Part shown: one piece after another, positions 9,907 through 18,356 of the stretch | Position numbering within the stretch: position 1 is the stretch's first letter | How the letters are laid out: each line of letters begins with the position of its first letter | Assembly: GCF_025060895.1 (NCBI RefSeq) | Contig: NZ_JANZKV010000115.1 | Coordinates: 1-41,063, forward strand | DNA length: 41,063 nt | Reading direction: 5' to 3' | Origin: Stieleria sedimenti | GTDB taxonomy: Bacteria; Planctomycetota; Planctomycetia; Pirellulales; Pirellulaceae | Notes under the pieces: model-generated | Told to the model about the DNA's origin: nothing | What the model saw: the letters and a program-made list of their open reading frames with translations, nothing else | The model's database searches: none | Position numbers and translations under genes: made by a program

Positions 9907-10179
9907 GAATGAATTCTGTCGGCAGTGGTAAATGGCTGAATAGTCAAATATCACACATCGCCGGGAAATTGCCTACAGGAATTTGATTAAATTCGAGCAT
10001 TCGATGCTTCATCGCTCAGGCCGTTTCGAGAACAGCTGTTGCATTCCAAACGCTTGCTGGAACGATCGCGACAGGCGTGACGCGTGCAGGCGATGCCGTC
10101 GGTGTCTGCGGACGGACATTCCAGAAATTGCTAGCAAATACATTCATGAAAACAATTTCTGATCCGCGCATGATCCGCC

Positions 10180-10209
10180 TTGACCGCCGCGAAGGGGCGC
10201 GCGTATCTT
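10180..10209 (+). promoter_or_regulatory. Possible promoter of the putative small RNA
   Basis: TTGACC (10180-10185) and TATCTT (10204-10209) with an 18-nt spacer. A start near 10216 would give an RNA of about 330 nt ending at the terminator at 10511-10549. The match is to general consensus only. Confidence 0.35.
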
Positions 10210-10215
10210 CCGCCC

Positions 10216-10549
10216 ATCGCTGGGACACTTGGCCTTGAGCCAAGCCAAGCCCGGTGATCGAAGCGACTCGCTGGCGTGATCCTGCACTGGCCACCTTGGA
10301 AATCATTGATTGATTCTTCGGTAGCTGCGGACAAATCGTACGGCACGGATTCGACGGATCGAATCTTGTGTGACGGTGAAGGCGGCGAGAAACTGGCAAG
10401 CGTTCGGCAGGTCCCGGCAAGGATGCGAGGGACCGCGTCGAACCGAACCGAGTGGCGATCCACTCACCCGAAAAACCACCGGCTCCCGGTCCCATAGCGC
10501 GTTATCCTCCGCCCCCCTAGGATCTCGTACTGGACCGGGGGCTTTTTTT
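10216..10549 (+). ncRNA. Putative structured small RNA, unidentified
   Basis: A gene-free stretch with several perfect stems in order: CTTGGC/GCCAAG (10228-10233 with 10239-10244), GATTCG/CGAATC (10348-10353 with 10360-10365), GGTCCC (10410-10415), GGGACCG (10429-10435) pairing with CGGTCCC (10487-10493), and inside this the hairpin GAGTGG-cgat-CCACTC (10450-10465). GGGACC can pair with either GGTCCC copy, giving two exclusive folds. It ends in an intrinsic terminator. No protein-coding frame here is convincing. I do not recognise it as tmRNA, RNase P RNA, SRP RNA or 6S RNA: tmRNA's 3' tRNA-like half and RNase P's GAGGAAAGTCC are missing. The transcript limits are inferred. Confidence 0.4.
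10511..10549 (+). terminator. Intrinsic terminator
   Basis: GCCCCC (10511-10516) pairs with GGGGGC (10537-10542), loop 20 nt, followed at once by seven T (10543-10549). The orientation ends a rightward transcript, yet no rightward protein gene lies upstream for about 900 bp, which is the main argument for a small RNA here. Confidence 0.65.
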
Positions 10550-10581
10550 CTGCGCCGGCACGCTCCGTCGGTTTGTCGCAG

Positions 10582-10666
10582 CGGCTGGAAGCTGACGCTT
10601 CCGGGGGAGGCAAGCTGGAAGCTGACGCTTCCGGGGGAAGGCAAGCTGGAAGCTTACCCCACGTGG
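10582..10666. repeat. GGCAAGCTGGAAGCTGACGC tandem repeat
   Basis: A unit of about 29-30 bp (gctggaagctgacgcttccg plus ggggaggcaa) occurs twice in tandem, then a third partial copy changes into gctggaagcttaccccacgt. The last copy is the reverse orientation of the AAGCTTCCAGC units at 3886-4069. It lies 22 bp from the stop of the response-regulator gene. Confidence 0.8.
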
Positions 10667-10688
10667 TGCACCGCATCACCGATCGCGG

Positions 10689-11465
10689 TTAGTCGTCGAC
10701 TTCTTCTTCTTCTTCTTTTTCTTCTTCGTTTCGGTCGCTACTCGCCGGCCCGAGGACAAACCGATACCCCGCGTCGCGGATGGTCAGCAGGTGCACCGGT
10801 TGGCTGCTATCGGGTTCGATGATCTTGCGTAGCTGCGCGACGGTTTGGTCGACCGCGCGGGTTTGCAGATTCCCGCTGATCTCCCAAACTTCGCTCAGCA
10901 GTTCGCTGCGGCTGATCACGCGGTTGGGGTTTTCCACGAAGTACCTCAGCAGCTTCAACTGCTTGGGCGTCATCGGCACCGACTTGCCCCCGACGGTGAC
11001 TTCGTGATTGAGAAAGTGCGCCGAGACATCGCCGAACTCGATCTGTTCGATCGACTCGCGGACGCGACGCGGCGATGCGTTTGCCGACGATGCCTGGGAG
11101 TGCTGGAGCAGGTTCTTCACCCGGCTGAGTAATTCATCCAGCTCGAACGGCTTGTTCATGTACTGATTGGCCCCCACGTCAAAACCCCGGGCGCGGTCTT
11201 CGGCCAGGGTACGGGCCGACAGCATCAGGACCGGGGTGGTGACGCCGGCGTCTCGAATCGTCTCGCAGACCGTGTAGCCGCTCATCCCGGGCAGCATCAA
11301 ATCCAACACGATCAGATGAATGGGTTCGTTGGAGGCATCGATCAAGCGTAGCGCCGTCGGCCCATCTTCGACCAACGTGACACGATAGTGATCGGCTTCA
11401 AGGTTGTACTTGATCCCGACCCCCAAGTGCTTTTCATCTTCGACGACAAGGATATGCGGACGCAT
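10689..11465 (-). CDS. OmpR/PhoB-type response regulator
   Basis: Response regulator of 258 aa, partner of the kinase encoded just upstream. Seen: receiver with acidic pocket E9/D10, phospho-acceptor D55 in VLDLMLPGMSG, S83 and K105 in NKPFELDELL, a linker, then a winged-helix DNA-binding domain (VPMTPKQLKLLRYFVENPNR ... AVDQTVAQLRKII). The C-terminus carries an unusual acidic tail (EEEKEEEEEVDD), encoded by a run of GAA/GAG-type codons. The ATG at 11465 fits the family. The gap to the kinase stop (11547) is 81 bp, so the two are probably one operon read leftward. Confidence 0.93.
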   Translation of the reverse strand: MRPHILVVEDEKHLGVGIKYNLEADHYRVTLVEDGPTALRLIDASNEPIHLIVLDLMLPGMSGYTVCETIRDAGVTTPVLMLSARTLAEDRARGFDVGANQYMNKPFELDELLSRVKNLLQHSQASSANASPRRVRESIEQIEFGDVSAHFLNHEVTVGGKSVPMTPKQLKLLRYFVENPNRVISRSELLSEVWEISGNLQTRAVDQTVAQLRKIIEPDSSQPVHLLTIRDAGYRFVLGPASSDRNEEEKEEEEEVDD

Positions 11466-11546
11466 GGCGGCAATGGCAAAGTGGAAACGAGAAAGGGAAA
11501 CGTGTCTGGCCGGACGACCACCCTGGTGCGGGGCATTTCGTGCCGG

Positions 11547-12482
11547 TCATTCCGTCGGCTCGTCAAAGACAGCTTGTTTCATTGTGACTTCAAAAACGGT
11601 TCCGGCGACCCCATCGATTTCACGGCGGCCGCGAATCCGCACGCTCGCCCCGACGGCTTTACTGACCGTCCGCACCAGGTAGAGCCCCAGTCCGGTGCCG
11701 GGCGTGCTGCGTTCGAGTTCGTTGCCCAGTCGCACGAAACGCCCGAAGATCTTGCGGCGTTTGTCATAAGGAATCCCCACGCCGTTGTCGGTGATCGAGA
11801 CGACCACTTGATCTTCTTTGCCTTCCACGGGGCGAATCGACACGATGACTTCGGCAGGCGAACCACCGTACTTGATGGCATTGTCGATCAAGTTTCGAAA
11901 CAGGATTTCCAGCTGTACTGATTGGCTGCGGATCGTCACCGGGGGGCAATCGACTCGGACCGTTTCGACCGGCAACCGGTAACGCATGCACGCCGCTTCG
12001 CCGCATTCGGCGAGCAGCTGGTCAAGCCGGAACACCTCGTCGTCCTCGGGCTCATTGCCGCGATCGATCCGCGCCGCATCCAGCAGATGGTTGATCAGGG
12101 CGTCGAGTCGCTCGACGTCTTCCAGCATGATGCGATGGAAATCGCGTTGCTGCGACTCATCGACGCTGTGTCGGGACATGGTCTGCAGGTACAGCTTCAA
12201 CGACGCGATCGGGCTCTTCAATTCATGGGTGACCGAGTCGATGAAATTGGATTGTCGTTGATTCAAACGGACGGCTTTGATAGTCAGTGTCAGGTAGACG
12301 ATTACGCCGGCCAGGATGCTGAGCAGCAACAGGCTGCCCAGAATAAACAGCGTCCAGAACAGCCCGCTGCGTTCGGATCCGATGAAGCTGGAGATCGCCC
12401 AAATCGCACCGAGGATCACGACCAGGACGATCAGAACGACGCCCAGTGTGACGGGCGCCCGCAGGGAACGACGTTCGAGCAT
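11547..12482 (-). CDS. Membrane sensor histidine kinase
   Basis: Histidine kinase of 311 aa. Seen: two membrane helices (about residues 11-33 and 41-67) joined by only about 8 residues, so no periplasmic sensor domain; a HisKA domain with H86 in SVTHELKSPIASLK; an HATPase domain with N-box NLIDNAIKYGG, G1 box ITDNGVGIP and G2 box STPGTGLGLYLVR. It probably senses within the membrane or through a partner protein, and should phosphorylate the response regulator downstream. The ATG at 12482 is followed directly by a charged start and then TM1. The input signal is unknown. Confidence 0.93.
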   Translation of the reverse strand: MLERRSLRAPVTLGVVLIVLVVILGAIWAISSFIGSERSGLFWTLFILGSLLLLSILAGVIVYLTLTIKAVRLNQRQSNFIDSVTHELKSPIASLKLYLQTMSRHSVDESQQRDFHRIMLEDVERLDALINHLLDAARIDRGNEPEDDEVFRLDQLLAECGEAACMRYRLPVETVRVDCPPVTIRSQSVQLEILFRNLIDNAIKYGGSPAEVIVSIRPVEGKEDQVVVSITDNGVGIPYDKRRKIFGRFVRLGNELERSTPGTGLGLYLVRTVSKAVGASVRIRGRREIDGVAGTVFEVTMKQAVFDEPTE

Positions 12483-12796
12483 GTCTAGTCGGAAAGGAGG
12501 GGCGGAGACGAAACCGGAGTCGCCGGCCAGTTTAACGCCCGACGTCTTTGTGCTAACCGCACTCCATTTCGGGGGGCCGCAAAATATCTGTGCGCGTGTT
12601 CATTGGTTGGCGGTTTCGAACCGACAAAGACGACGAGGATCCGCCAGTTTGACCGACGCCGAAGCGGCCCAACTCACAAAAAACAAGATTCGGTCCGCTT
12701 TTTTGGTTTTCTGGCCATGACGGAACTTAGGTTCCCGGCAATAATCGGATTAAGTGAATTTAGTTTCCACTAGGCGGGAAATGAACAGAGGGATCT
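12483..12796. other. Intergenic region between divergent genes
   Basis: 314 bp between the divergent kinase operon and the small membrane protein gene. It should hold both promoters, but I cannot assign boxes. The only distinct features are short A/T runs (aaaaaacaag, gcttttttgg at about 12678-12705) and a ribosome site agaggga just before the ATG at 12797. No repeats of the dispersed families are seen. Confidence 0.4.
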
Positions 12797-13243
12797 ATGA
12801 ATAGCCACGTGCAGGTCATCCGGTTTTCAGAAGCGACCATCCGCCAGGTCAGGCTCGATTGCAATCGTGCCATGATCCGCGCTCGCTTTTGCCCCCGACG
12901 CAGCGAGATCTTGCAGTTGCGTTGCATCGACAACCGCGCCGAGACCGAGACCGAATTCGGTAACCAACTCTGGTACTTTGAGGGTGTCGGGGTCGACGAA
13001 CTGGACCGCCGCCACCGCGTCTATGGAGTGGTGGAGTACTCGACTCAATTCGGCTTGAACGAGTTGGTCGAAGACGGGGTGTTTACGACCGAAAATCAAC
13101 GTGAGCGTTTTCGCAGCCTGTATGAGCGAGAGGTCCAACGTCCGGACTGGCGTCACCCGGGGCACCGCTTGTTGGCTGCCGCGGTGATCGCCGTATCAGT
13201 CATTTGGCTGGGCTATCTGATGTTCGGCTCGGTTTCCGGCTAG
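12797..13243 (+). CDS. Hypothetical protein with C-terminal membrane anchor
   Basis: A 148-aa protein I do not recognise. Seen: a soluble, charged N-terminal part of about 120 residues and one hydrophobic helix near the C-terminus (LLAAAVIAVSVIWLGYLMFG, about 125-144), with no signal peptide; the topology is therefore tail-anchored, N-terminus inside. The ribosome site agaggga sits 4 nt before the ATG at 12797, which supports the start. It precedes the ABC exporter genes by about 220 bp in the same direction but need not be part of that operon. Confidence 0.7.
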   Translation: MNSHVQVIRFSEATIRQVRLDCNRAMIRARFCPRRSEILQLRCIDNRAETETEFGNQLWYFEGVGVDELDRRHRVYGVVEYSTQFGLNELVEDGVFTTENQRERFRSLYEREVQRPDWRHPGHRLLAAAVIAVSVIWLGYLMFGSVSG

Positions 13244-13461
13244 TACTCCGCCTCCGCCGCAGCTGCATGTTCCGAAATCAGCGTGATCATGCCAGGCGTG
13301 TGAGCGAGGGGCGCCGCGTGGCCCCTTGCTAACGCGTGCGGGCTTCAATCGACAGCCCGCTCGCGCCGTTCCCGCTTGCCGATCTTGGCAAACTACCCGG
13401 GGCGGATTTCGGGGCTCGGCGTTATACTGGTCGGCACGCCGCCACACATTCAAGACCCGCC

Positions 13462-14466
13462 GTGCCAGACCCCATCGTTGATGTTCATCAGCTGCGAAAA
13501 ACGTATCGCAGTCTGTCGCTGACCGGACGCCGCCGCATCGATGCCGTTCGCAGCGTTTCGCTGCAAGCTTTTCCGGGCGAGGTGTTCGGTTTGCTCGGCC
13601 CCAACGGCGCCGGGAAAACGACCCTGATCAAAATGCTGTTGGGCGTGGTCAAACCTTCCGGCGGCCATGCCAGGTTGCTGGGGCAGCCGATCGGCAGTTC
13701 CGCCGCCCGCTCGCGTGTCGGCTATCTGCCGGAATCGTTACGCGTCGATCGCCATCACTCGGCGCGATCGGCACTCCGCTACTACGGCCGGATGAGCGGA
13801 ATGACCTCGGCCGAAATCCACTCGCGCAGCGACGAGTTGCTGAAGCTGGTCGGGCTCGAGGGACGTGATCGCGAGTCGGTCCGTCGATTCAGCAAGGGCA
13901 TGTACCAGCGTCTCGGACTCGCCCAGGCGCTGCTGCACGATCCCGATCTGTTGGTCCTGGATGAACCGACCGACGGGCTCGATCCGGTCGGCCGCAACGA
14001 AGTCCGCAAGGTGATCGATCGGTTGCGCGACAGCGGAAAGACGATTTTCCTCAACAGCCACATCCTTCAGGAAGTGGAAATGGTTTGCACGCGGGTGGCG
14101 ATCCTGGCCAAGGGCGAAATCAAAGCGATTGGACCGATCGATGAACTGGCCCACCGCGACCAACAAAAGCTGATCGTCGAAGTGCTCGGCGACGCGGAGC
14201 CGGACTGGCAAGCGATCTTCGGCGACTCTATGACGGCCGACATCGAATCGACCCGAGTTCGCGACGCGTTCCGATTGTCGCTTGCGGTCGTTGACCAGGG
14301 TCAGATCAATGCGATCGTGGACCAACTGCGGCGATCCGATCAATCGATCGCTCGATTGGAAGTGCGGCGTGAGTCATTGGAAGAAACGTTCATGCGTCTG
14401 GTGGGAACGGACGCGGTCGAGGATGTTGCCGGGGAGGCTATCGCCGGCGAGGAGGTGCTGTCATGA
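13462..14466 (+). CDS. ABC transporter ATPase (ABC-2 type exporter)
   Basis: ATP-binding subunit of about 334 aa. Seen: Walker A GLLGPNGAGKTT (about residues 40-51), an ABC signature in the form RRFSKGMYQRLGLAQALLHD (canonical SGG replaced by SKG, as is common in ABC-2 exporters), Walker B LLVLDEPTDGLD, and a C-terminal regulatory extension of about 90 residues. A GTG at 13462 starts just before the first beta strand (IVDVHQLRKTY) and is preferred; a GTG at 13336 would add 42 Pro/Arg-rich residues. The stop overlaps the permease ATG (ATGA). The cargo is unknown. Confidence 0.9.
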   Translation: MPDPIVDVHQLRKTYRSLSLTGRRRIDAVRSVSLQAFPGEVFGLLGPNGAGKTTLIKMLLGVVKPSGGHARLLGQPIGSSAARSRVGYLPESLRVDRHHSARSALRYYGRMSGMTSAEIHSRSDELLKLVGLEGRDRESVRRFSKGMYQRLGLAQALLHDPDLLVLDEPTDGLDPVGRNEVRKVIDRLRDSGKTIFLNSHILQEVEMVCTRVAILAKGEIKAIGPIDELAHRDQQKLIVEVLGDAEPDWQAIFGDSMTADIESTRVRDAFRLSLAVVDQGQINAIVDQLRRSDQSIARLEVRRESLEETFMRLVGTDAVEDVAGEAIAGEEVLS

Positions 14467-16925
14467 TCAAACCTTACTTGGCCGTGATCGCAGACTCGTT
14501 TCATTCGGCACTTTCGTCACGGATCCTCTGGATCGCGATGGTGGCGATTTGGATCTTCTTGGCCGCGCTGGCACCGATCGGATACCACGAGGATTACACG
14601 ACGACGTTTCGTTGGTTCGACTTGGACAACGGGACACAGATGAAGGCGATGCTCGCGCGGGGGTTGGTCGATCCCAAGGAATCGGAAACGGCCCTGGGAC
14701 GACTTGCCCGCACCTTTCCCGACGACATCAAACGGAAACTTCGCCAGGTCGCCCGTGGCGAAGACGTGCGGATCGACAAGGGGGCGCTGGCCGATTCTCT
14801 CAACGAGTCCCTGGACAACGAAGACTGGTACGATGCCGAAGCTTGGCGAACGACGGTCAGACTGCGCGAGCTTCGCGAGTTGGACGAGATCCCGGACGAT
14901 GAAATCAGCGACCCGGAACGTCGCCGACGGGCACGGTTGCGGATCGAAGCGGCGTTGCCGGGGGTCTTCACCACGATGTCCGCGCGGTCCATCACCCTCT
15001 CCTACGCGGGCTTCGACTTTCCGGCGTTCTTTTTGATCGGCAAGGAACAATTCGTTTCCTTGATCAATCAGTTTGTCGTCCCGATCATGATGGATTGGTT
15101 GCTCGGTTTTGCATTGATCTTTTTAGGCATCCTGGTCACCGCGTCGATCATTCCCGACATGCTGCAACCGGGGTCGCTGCACCTGTTGTTGAGCAAACCG
15201 ATTTCGCGAACGATGTTGCTGTTGTCAAAGTTCATCGGCGGTTGTGCGTTCGTCTTTCTGTGCGTCAGCCAATTGGTCATCGGCCTGTGGTTGATCTCCG
15301 GTTTTCGGCTGGACATTTGGAACGCGCGGGTGTTGTGGTGCATCCCGGTGGCGGTCTTCTTGTTTGCGGTGTTCTTCAGTGTCTCCTTGCTCGCCGGGTT
15401 GCGCTGGCGTTCCCCGATTCTCTCGATCGGTGTGACCTGCATGTTCGGCGCGTTTGTGCTGGTGATCGGATTGATCGGCGGATATTTTGACGCACTCGTT
15501 CGCTCACCCGACCGTATCTCGCAGATGTCCTTTGACGGTCAAGGCATCGTGATCGCGACGCGTGGCGGCGAATTGAAACGATTCGACAACGAAGCGAATC
15601 AATGGGCCGATGTGATCGAAGGCGACTTCCGACGTCGCGATTTGATCGTGCCTCCGGTTCGCATCGCCCCCGGAAAGATCGCGACGGCGCGCATTCGTGG
15701 TGGGCGATTTAACCTCTACGGCAGCGGATCGCTGGACTTGTTGGTGCTCGATCGATCGGAGGACTGGAAACCCAACCCGGGATTGCGACTGCCCAACGGC
15801 ACGCGTCGATTGCTGGTTGTCGGCAACCGCCTGCTCGCATTCAACAACACCGGGCTGATGGCGACGACCATCGAACAAGTGTTGGACGAATCGGGATTCG
15901 ACGATGACGAACCGGAGCACTCGTCCGCCGACCGGACCCCCGAATCGGGCAGTGAATCGGAAACTGAATCGGAAACTGAATCGGAAACTGAATCCGATGC
16001 CCAAGATGTATCGCCGAACATCGAGGTTTCCAACATCGGGGTGACGGCTTGGATCACCGATTTGATTCGCATGCAGGGCGGTGCGACCGAAGCGTTTCAC
16101 GTGATCTTGCCGAAGGGAGTCACGCTGACCGATCCGGTGCGGCTGGACGTGCTTCCCGATGGCCGTTCGCTGGTCGTCTACGCCCGCGGGCGGCTGATGC
16201 GGATGGAGTTGCCCGGTGGCGGTGACGGTGACGATGCGAAGGGGGCGACCGCGATGTTGGCCGCGGATCTCCTGCTGGATGACAACGACGCGGCGCGGAC
16301 GACGATGGCTGCGGCCGGCCAGTCGGTGTTGCTTGCCCGTGACGACGAGCCGGTCCGTTGGTACCAGGCCGACACGCTGGCGTTGTTGGACGAATTCCCC
16401 TCGCCGAAAGATCAAACGGTCGTGGCCGCAGAGGGATTGGGCGTGACCGATCGATTCGCCTTGTTGACGACCGACGGCAGCGTGACGATCGCAACTCGCA
16501 GCGGAGATCGGGTGGAGTGGGTCACCCTGCCTCAGAGCGAAGTGACGGCCATCCAGTACGACGAGCAATCCGGTCGTTTGGCGATCGCGCACCACATCGA
16601 TTCGATCGACTTTGTCGCCTTCGGCCCCGACGCCAACGCCTCCGCGAAAATCGAACGGGCCGTTCGCCCCTCCCTGACCAGCTGGCGGAGTGTCGATCGA
16701 TACGTCATCACGCCGTTGCGAACGCTGACACCGCAGACGGGGGAATTGAGCCAGACGGTTGCGGCGTTGGTGAGTGGGAAGACGTCGTTCGTGATGGGCG
16801 ACGTGGCGAACGAGGAGCAGGAAGTCGTGCAGTTGAAAATCGTTCGGCCGGTCGTCAGTTGCAGCCTGTTTTTGGCCGTTATGCTAACGCTTTCGTGCGT
16901 TTACTTCGCGCGACGCGATTTTTAA
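14463..16925 (+). CDS. ABC-2 type permease with large soluble domain
   Basis: Permease of 820 aa coupled to the ATPase by a 4-nt overlap. Seen: N-terminal helix (about residues 22-40), a soluble part of about 150 residues, then a cluster of membrane helices (about 195-350: WLLGFALIFLGILVTASIIP, TMLLLSKFIGGCAFVFLCVS, VFLFAVFFSVSLLAGL, GVTCMFGAFVLVIGLIGGYF), then about 440 soluble residues rich in short beta-like segments, and a last helix (VVSCSLFLAVMLTLSCVYFA, about 795-814). The soluble part includes a SETESETESET linker encoded by a 12-bp tandem repeat. Typical ABC-2 permeases have 250-400 residues, so this one is about twice that size; the extra part may be a beta-propeller-like domain (inference). 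Confidence 0.85.
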   Translation: MIKPYLAVIADSFHSALSSRILWIAMVAIWIFLAALAPIGYHEDYTTTFRWFDLDNGTQMKAMLARGLVDPKESETALGRLARTFPDDIKRKLRQVARGEDVRIDKGALADSLNESLDNEDWYDAEAWRTTVRLRELRELDEIPDDEISDPERRRRARLRIEAALPGVFTTMSARSITLSYAGFDFPAFFLIGKEQFVSLINQFVVPIMMDWLLGFALIFLGILVTASIIPDMLQPGSLHLLLSKPISRTMLLLSKFIGGCAFVFLCVSQLVIGLWLISGFRLDIWNARVLWCIPVAVFLFAVFFSVSLLAGLRWRSPILSIGVTCMFGAFVLVIGLIGGYFDALVRSPDRISQMSFDGQGIVIATRGGELKRFDNEANQWADVIEGDFRRRDLIVPPVRIAPGKIATARIRGGRFNLYGSGSLDLLVLDRSEDWKPNPGLRLPNGTRRLLVVGNRLLAFNNTGLMATTIEQVLDESGFDDDEPEHSSADRTPESGSESETESETESETESDAQDVSPNIEVSNIGVTAWITDLIRMQGGATEAFHVILPKGVTLTDPVRLDVLPDGRSLVVYARGRLMRMELPGGGDGDDAKGATAMLAADLLLDDNDAARTTMAAAGQSVLLARDDEPVRWYQADTLALLDEFPSPKDQTVVAAEGLGVTDRFALLTTDGSVTIATRSGDRVEWVTLPQSEVTAIQYDEQSGRLAIAHHIDSIDFVAFGPDANASAKIERAVRPSLTSWRSVDRYVITPLRTLTPQTGELSQTVAALVSGKTSFVMGDVANEEQEVVQLKIVRPVVSCSLFLAVMLTLSCVYFARRDF
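15950..15996 (+). repeat. 12-bp coding microsatellite (Ser-Glu-Thr-Glu)
   Basis: gaatcggaaact is repeated in frame about three and a half times inside the permease gene, encoding ESETESETESE. The unit is a multiple of three, so a change in copy number alters linker length without a frameshift. Confidence 0.9.
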
Positions 16926-17015
16926 CGCCGTCTCGTTGAAGCTCAGACTGTTGACGTGAAGTTTGGTTATTATATCGACCTTCCAGTTCTCTACCCGCTA
17001 GACATCAATCCCACC

Positions 17016-18320
17016 ATGAAACTCACCCGCCTGGTCTTTGCTGCCGCGATCGCAGCCTTCGTCACGATGCCTTCGGTCACGCAGGCAGAATCTCCCGATG
17101 ACTTCCAACCGCTGTTCAACGGCGAGAACCTGGAGGGCTGGCACGGGCGTCCCCATTTCAGCCCGATCAAGTTGGCCGAAATGTCCGAGGAAGAACGCAA
17201 CGCAAAGCTGGCCGAGTGGCAAGCCGATGCCGAAAAACACTGGCGCGTCGAAAACGGTGAACTGGTCAACGACGGACACGGCGCCTACCTGGTCACCAAT
17301 CAGGACTACCGGGACTACGAATTGTATCTGGAGTACAAGACCGTCCCGCTGGCCGACAGCGGAATCTATCTCAAAGGAACCCCGCAAGTTCAAATCTGGG
17401 ACTCCACCGAAACCGCCAAGTTCAAACTCGGTGCCGACAAGGGAAGCGGTGGGCTTTGGAACAACAGCGCCGGTGCACCGGGTAAGGATCCGTTGGTTCA
17501 TGCCGACAAACCGTTCGGCGAGTGGAACTCGGTTCGCGTCCTGCAGATCGGTGCACGGACCACGGTTTGGCTGAACGAACAGTTGGTCGTCGACCATGCG
17601 ATCATGGAGAATTTTTGGGACCGCGAATCGCCGCTGTTTGTCAGCGGTCCGATCGAATTGCAAACGCACGGCGGTGAGATTCGTTGGCGGAATCTGAAAC
17701 TCAGAGAATTGAGTACCCGAGAGGCCAACAACACGCTTGCGGCGAAAAGCGCCGAGCAGTTCGAATCGATTTTCAACGGCCGCGATCTGACCGGCTGGGT
17801 GGGGGCGACGGACAACTATGAAGTCGTCGACGGGGCGATCGGCTGCAAACAAGGCAAGGGCGGAAACTTGTTGACCGAAAAAGAGTACGGCGACTTCGTC
17901 GCGCGACTGGAGTTTCGATTGCCGCCCGGTGGCAACAACGGACTGGCGATTCGCGCACCGCTCGAAGGCAACCCGGCCTACCAGGCGATGTGTGAGTTGC
18001 AAGTGCTCGACAACACGCATCCGAAGTACGCCAAGCTGGACAAACGCCAGTACCACGGTTCGGCCTACGGCATGGCGGCGGCGGCGCGAGGGTTCTTGCG
18101 TCCGGTCGGCGAGTGGAATTTCCAAGAGGTCACCGTCGATGGCAGCACCATCACGGTCGAACTCAACGGCGCCGTGATCTTGAAAACGGACCTGTCGCAG
18201 ATCACCGACTACATGGCCGGCAGCGCCCATCCCGGTAAGGACCGAAAGAAGGGACATTTCGGATTCGCCGGTCACGGTGACGCGGTCCAGTTCCGTGGGC
18301 TCTCGATCCGCGAGCTGTAA
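17016..18320 (+). CDS. Secreted protein with two DUF1080 domains
   Basis: A 434-aa exported protein. Seen: signal peptide (MKLTRLVFAAAIAAFVTMPS, cleavage near TQAES, about residue 24), then two copies of the DUF1080/3-keto-disaccharide hydrolase-like fold, each opening with the family motif F(Q/E)xxFNGxxLxGW (FQPLFNGENLEGW at about 30; FESIFNGRDLTGW at about 250). The fold is a concanavalin-like sandwich; family members act on sugars, but no catalytic residues can be named with safety. The ATG at 17016 gives the signal peptide; an in-frame start at 16956 adds 20 residues. Probably periplasmic. DUF1080 proteins are very numerous in planctomycetes. Confidence 0.9.
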   Translation: MKLTRLVFAAAIAAFVTMPSVTQAESPDDFQPLFNGENLEGWHGRPHFSPIKLAEMSEEERNAKLAEWQADAEKHWRVENGELVNDGHGAYLVTNQDYRDYELYLEYKTVPLADSGIYLKGTPQVQIWDSTETAKFKLGADKGSGGLWNNSAGAPGKDPLVHADKPFGEWNSVRVLQIGARTTVWLNEQLVVDHAIMENFWDRESPLFVSGPIELQTHGGEIRWRNLKLRELSTREANNTLAAKSAEQFESIFNGRDLTGWVGATDNYEVVDGAIGCKQGKGGNLLTEKEYGDFVARLEFRLPPGGNNGLAIRAPLEGNPAYQAMCELQVLDNTHPKYAKLDKRQYHGSAYGMAAAARGFLRPVGEWNFQEVTVDGSTITVELNGAVILKTDLSQITDYMAGSAHPGKDRKKGHFGFAGHGDAVQFRGLSIREL

Positions 18321-18356
18321 GCCGGATCGTCACGCACGGCGTCAACGAGCCGTCTT

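Noticed and set aside
10016-10495. Leftward frame (159 codons) opposite the putative RNA
   Set aside because: Low-complexity Arg/Pro/Ser product without domain or ribosome site; the stems and terminator of the other strand explain the sequence better.
10340-10549. tmRNA, because of the sequence CGGATTCGACGG
   Set aside because: The short match to the tmRNA 5' region is not accompanied by a tRNA-like 3' end, CCA or a tag frame with a sensible stop; the acceptor partner is missing.
16998-18275. Long leftward frame (425 codons) opposite the DUF1080 gene
   Set aside because: Antisense shadow of a gene with signal peptide and two family domains; its product has no motif.
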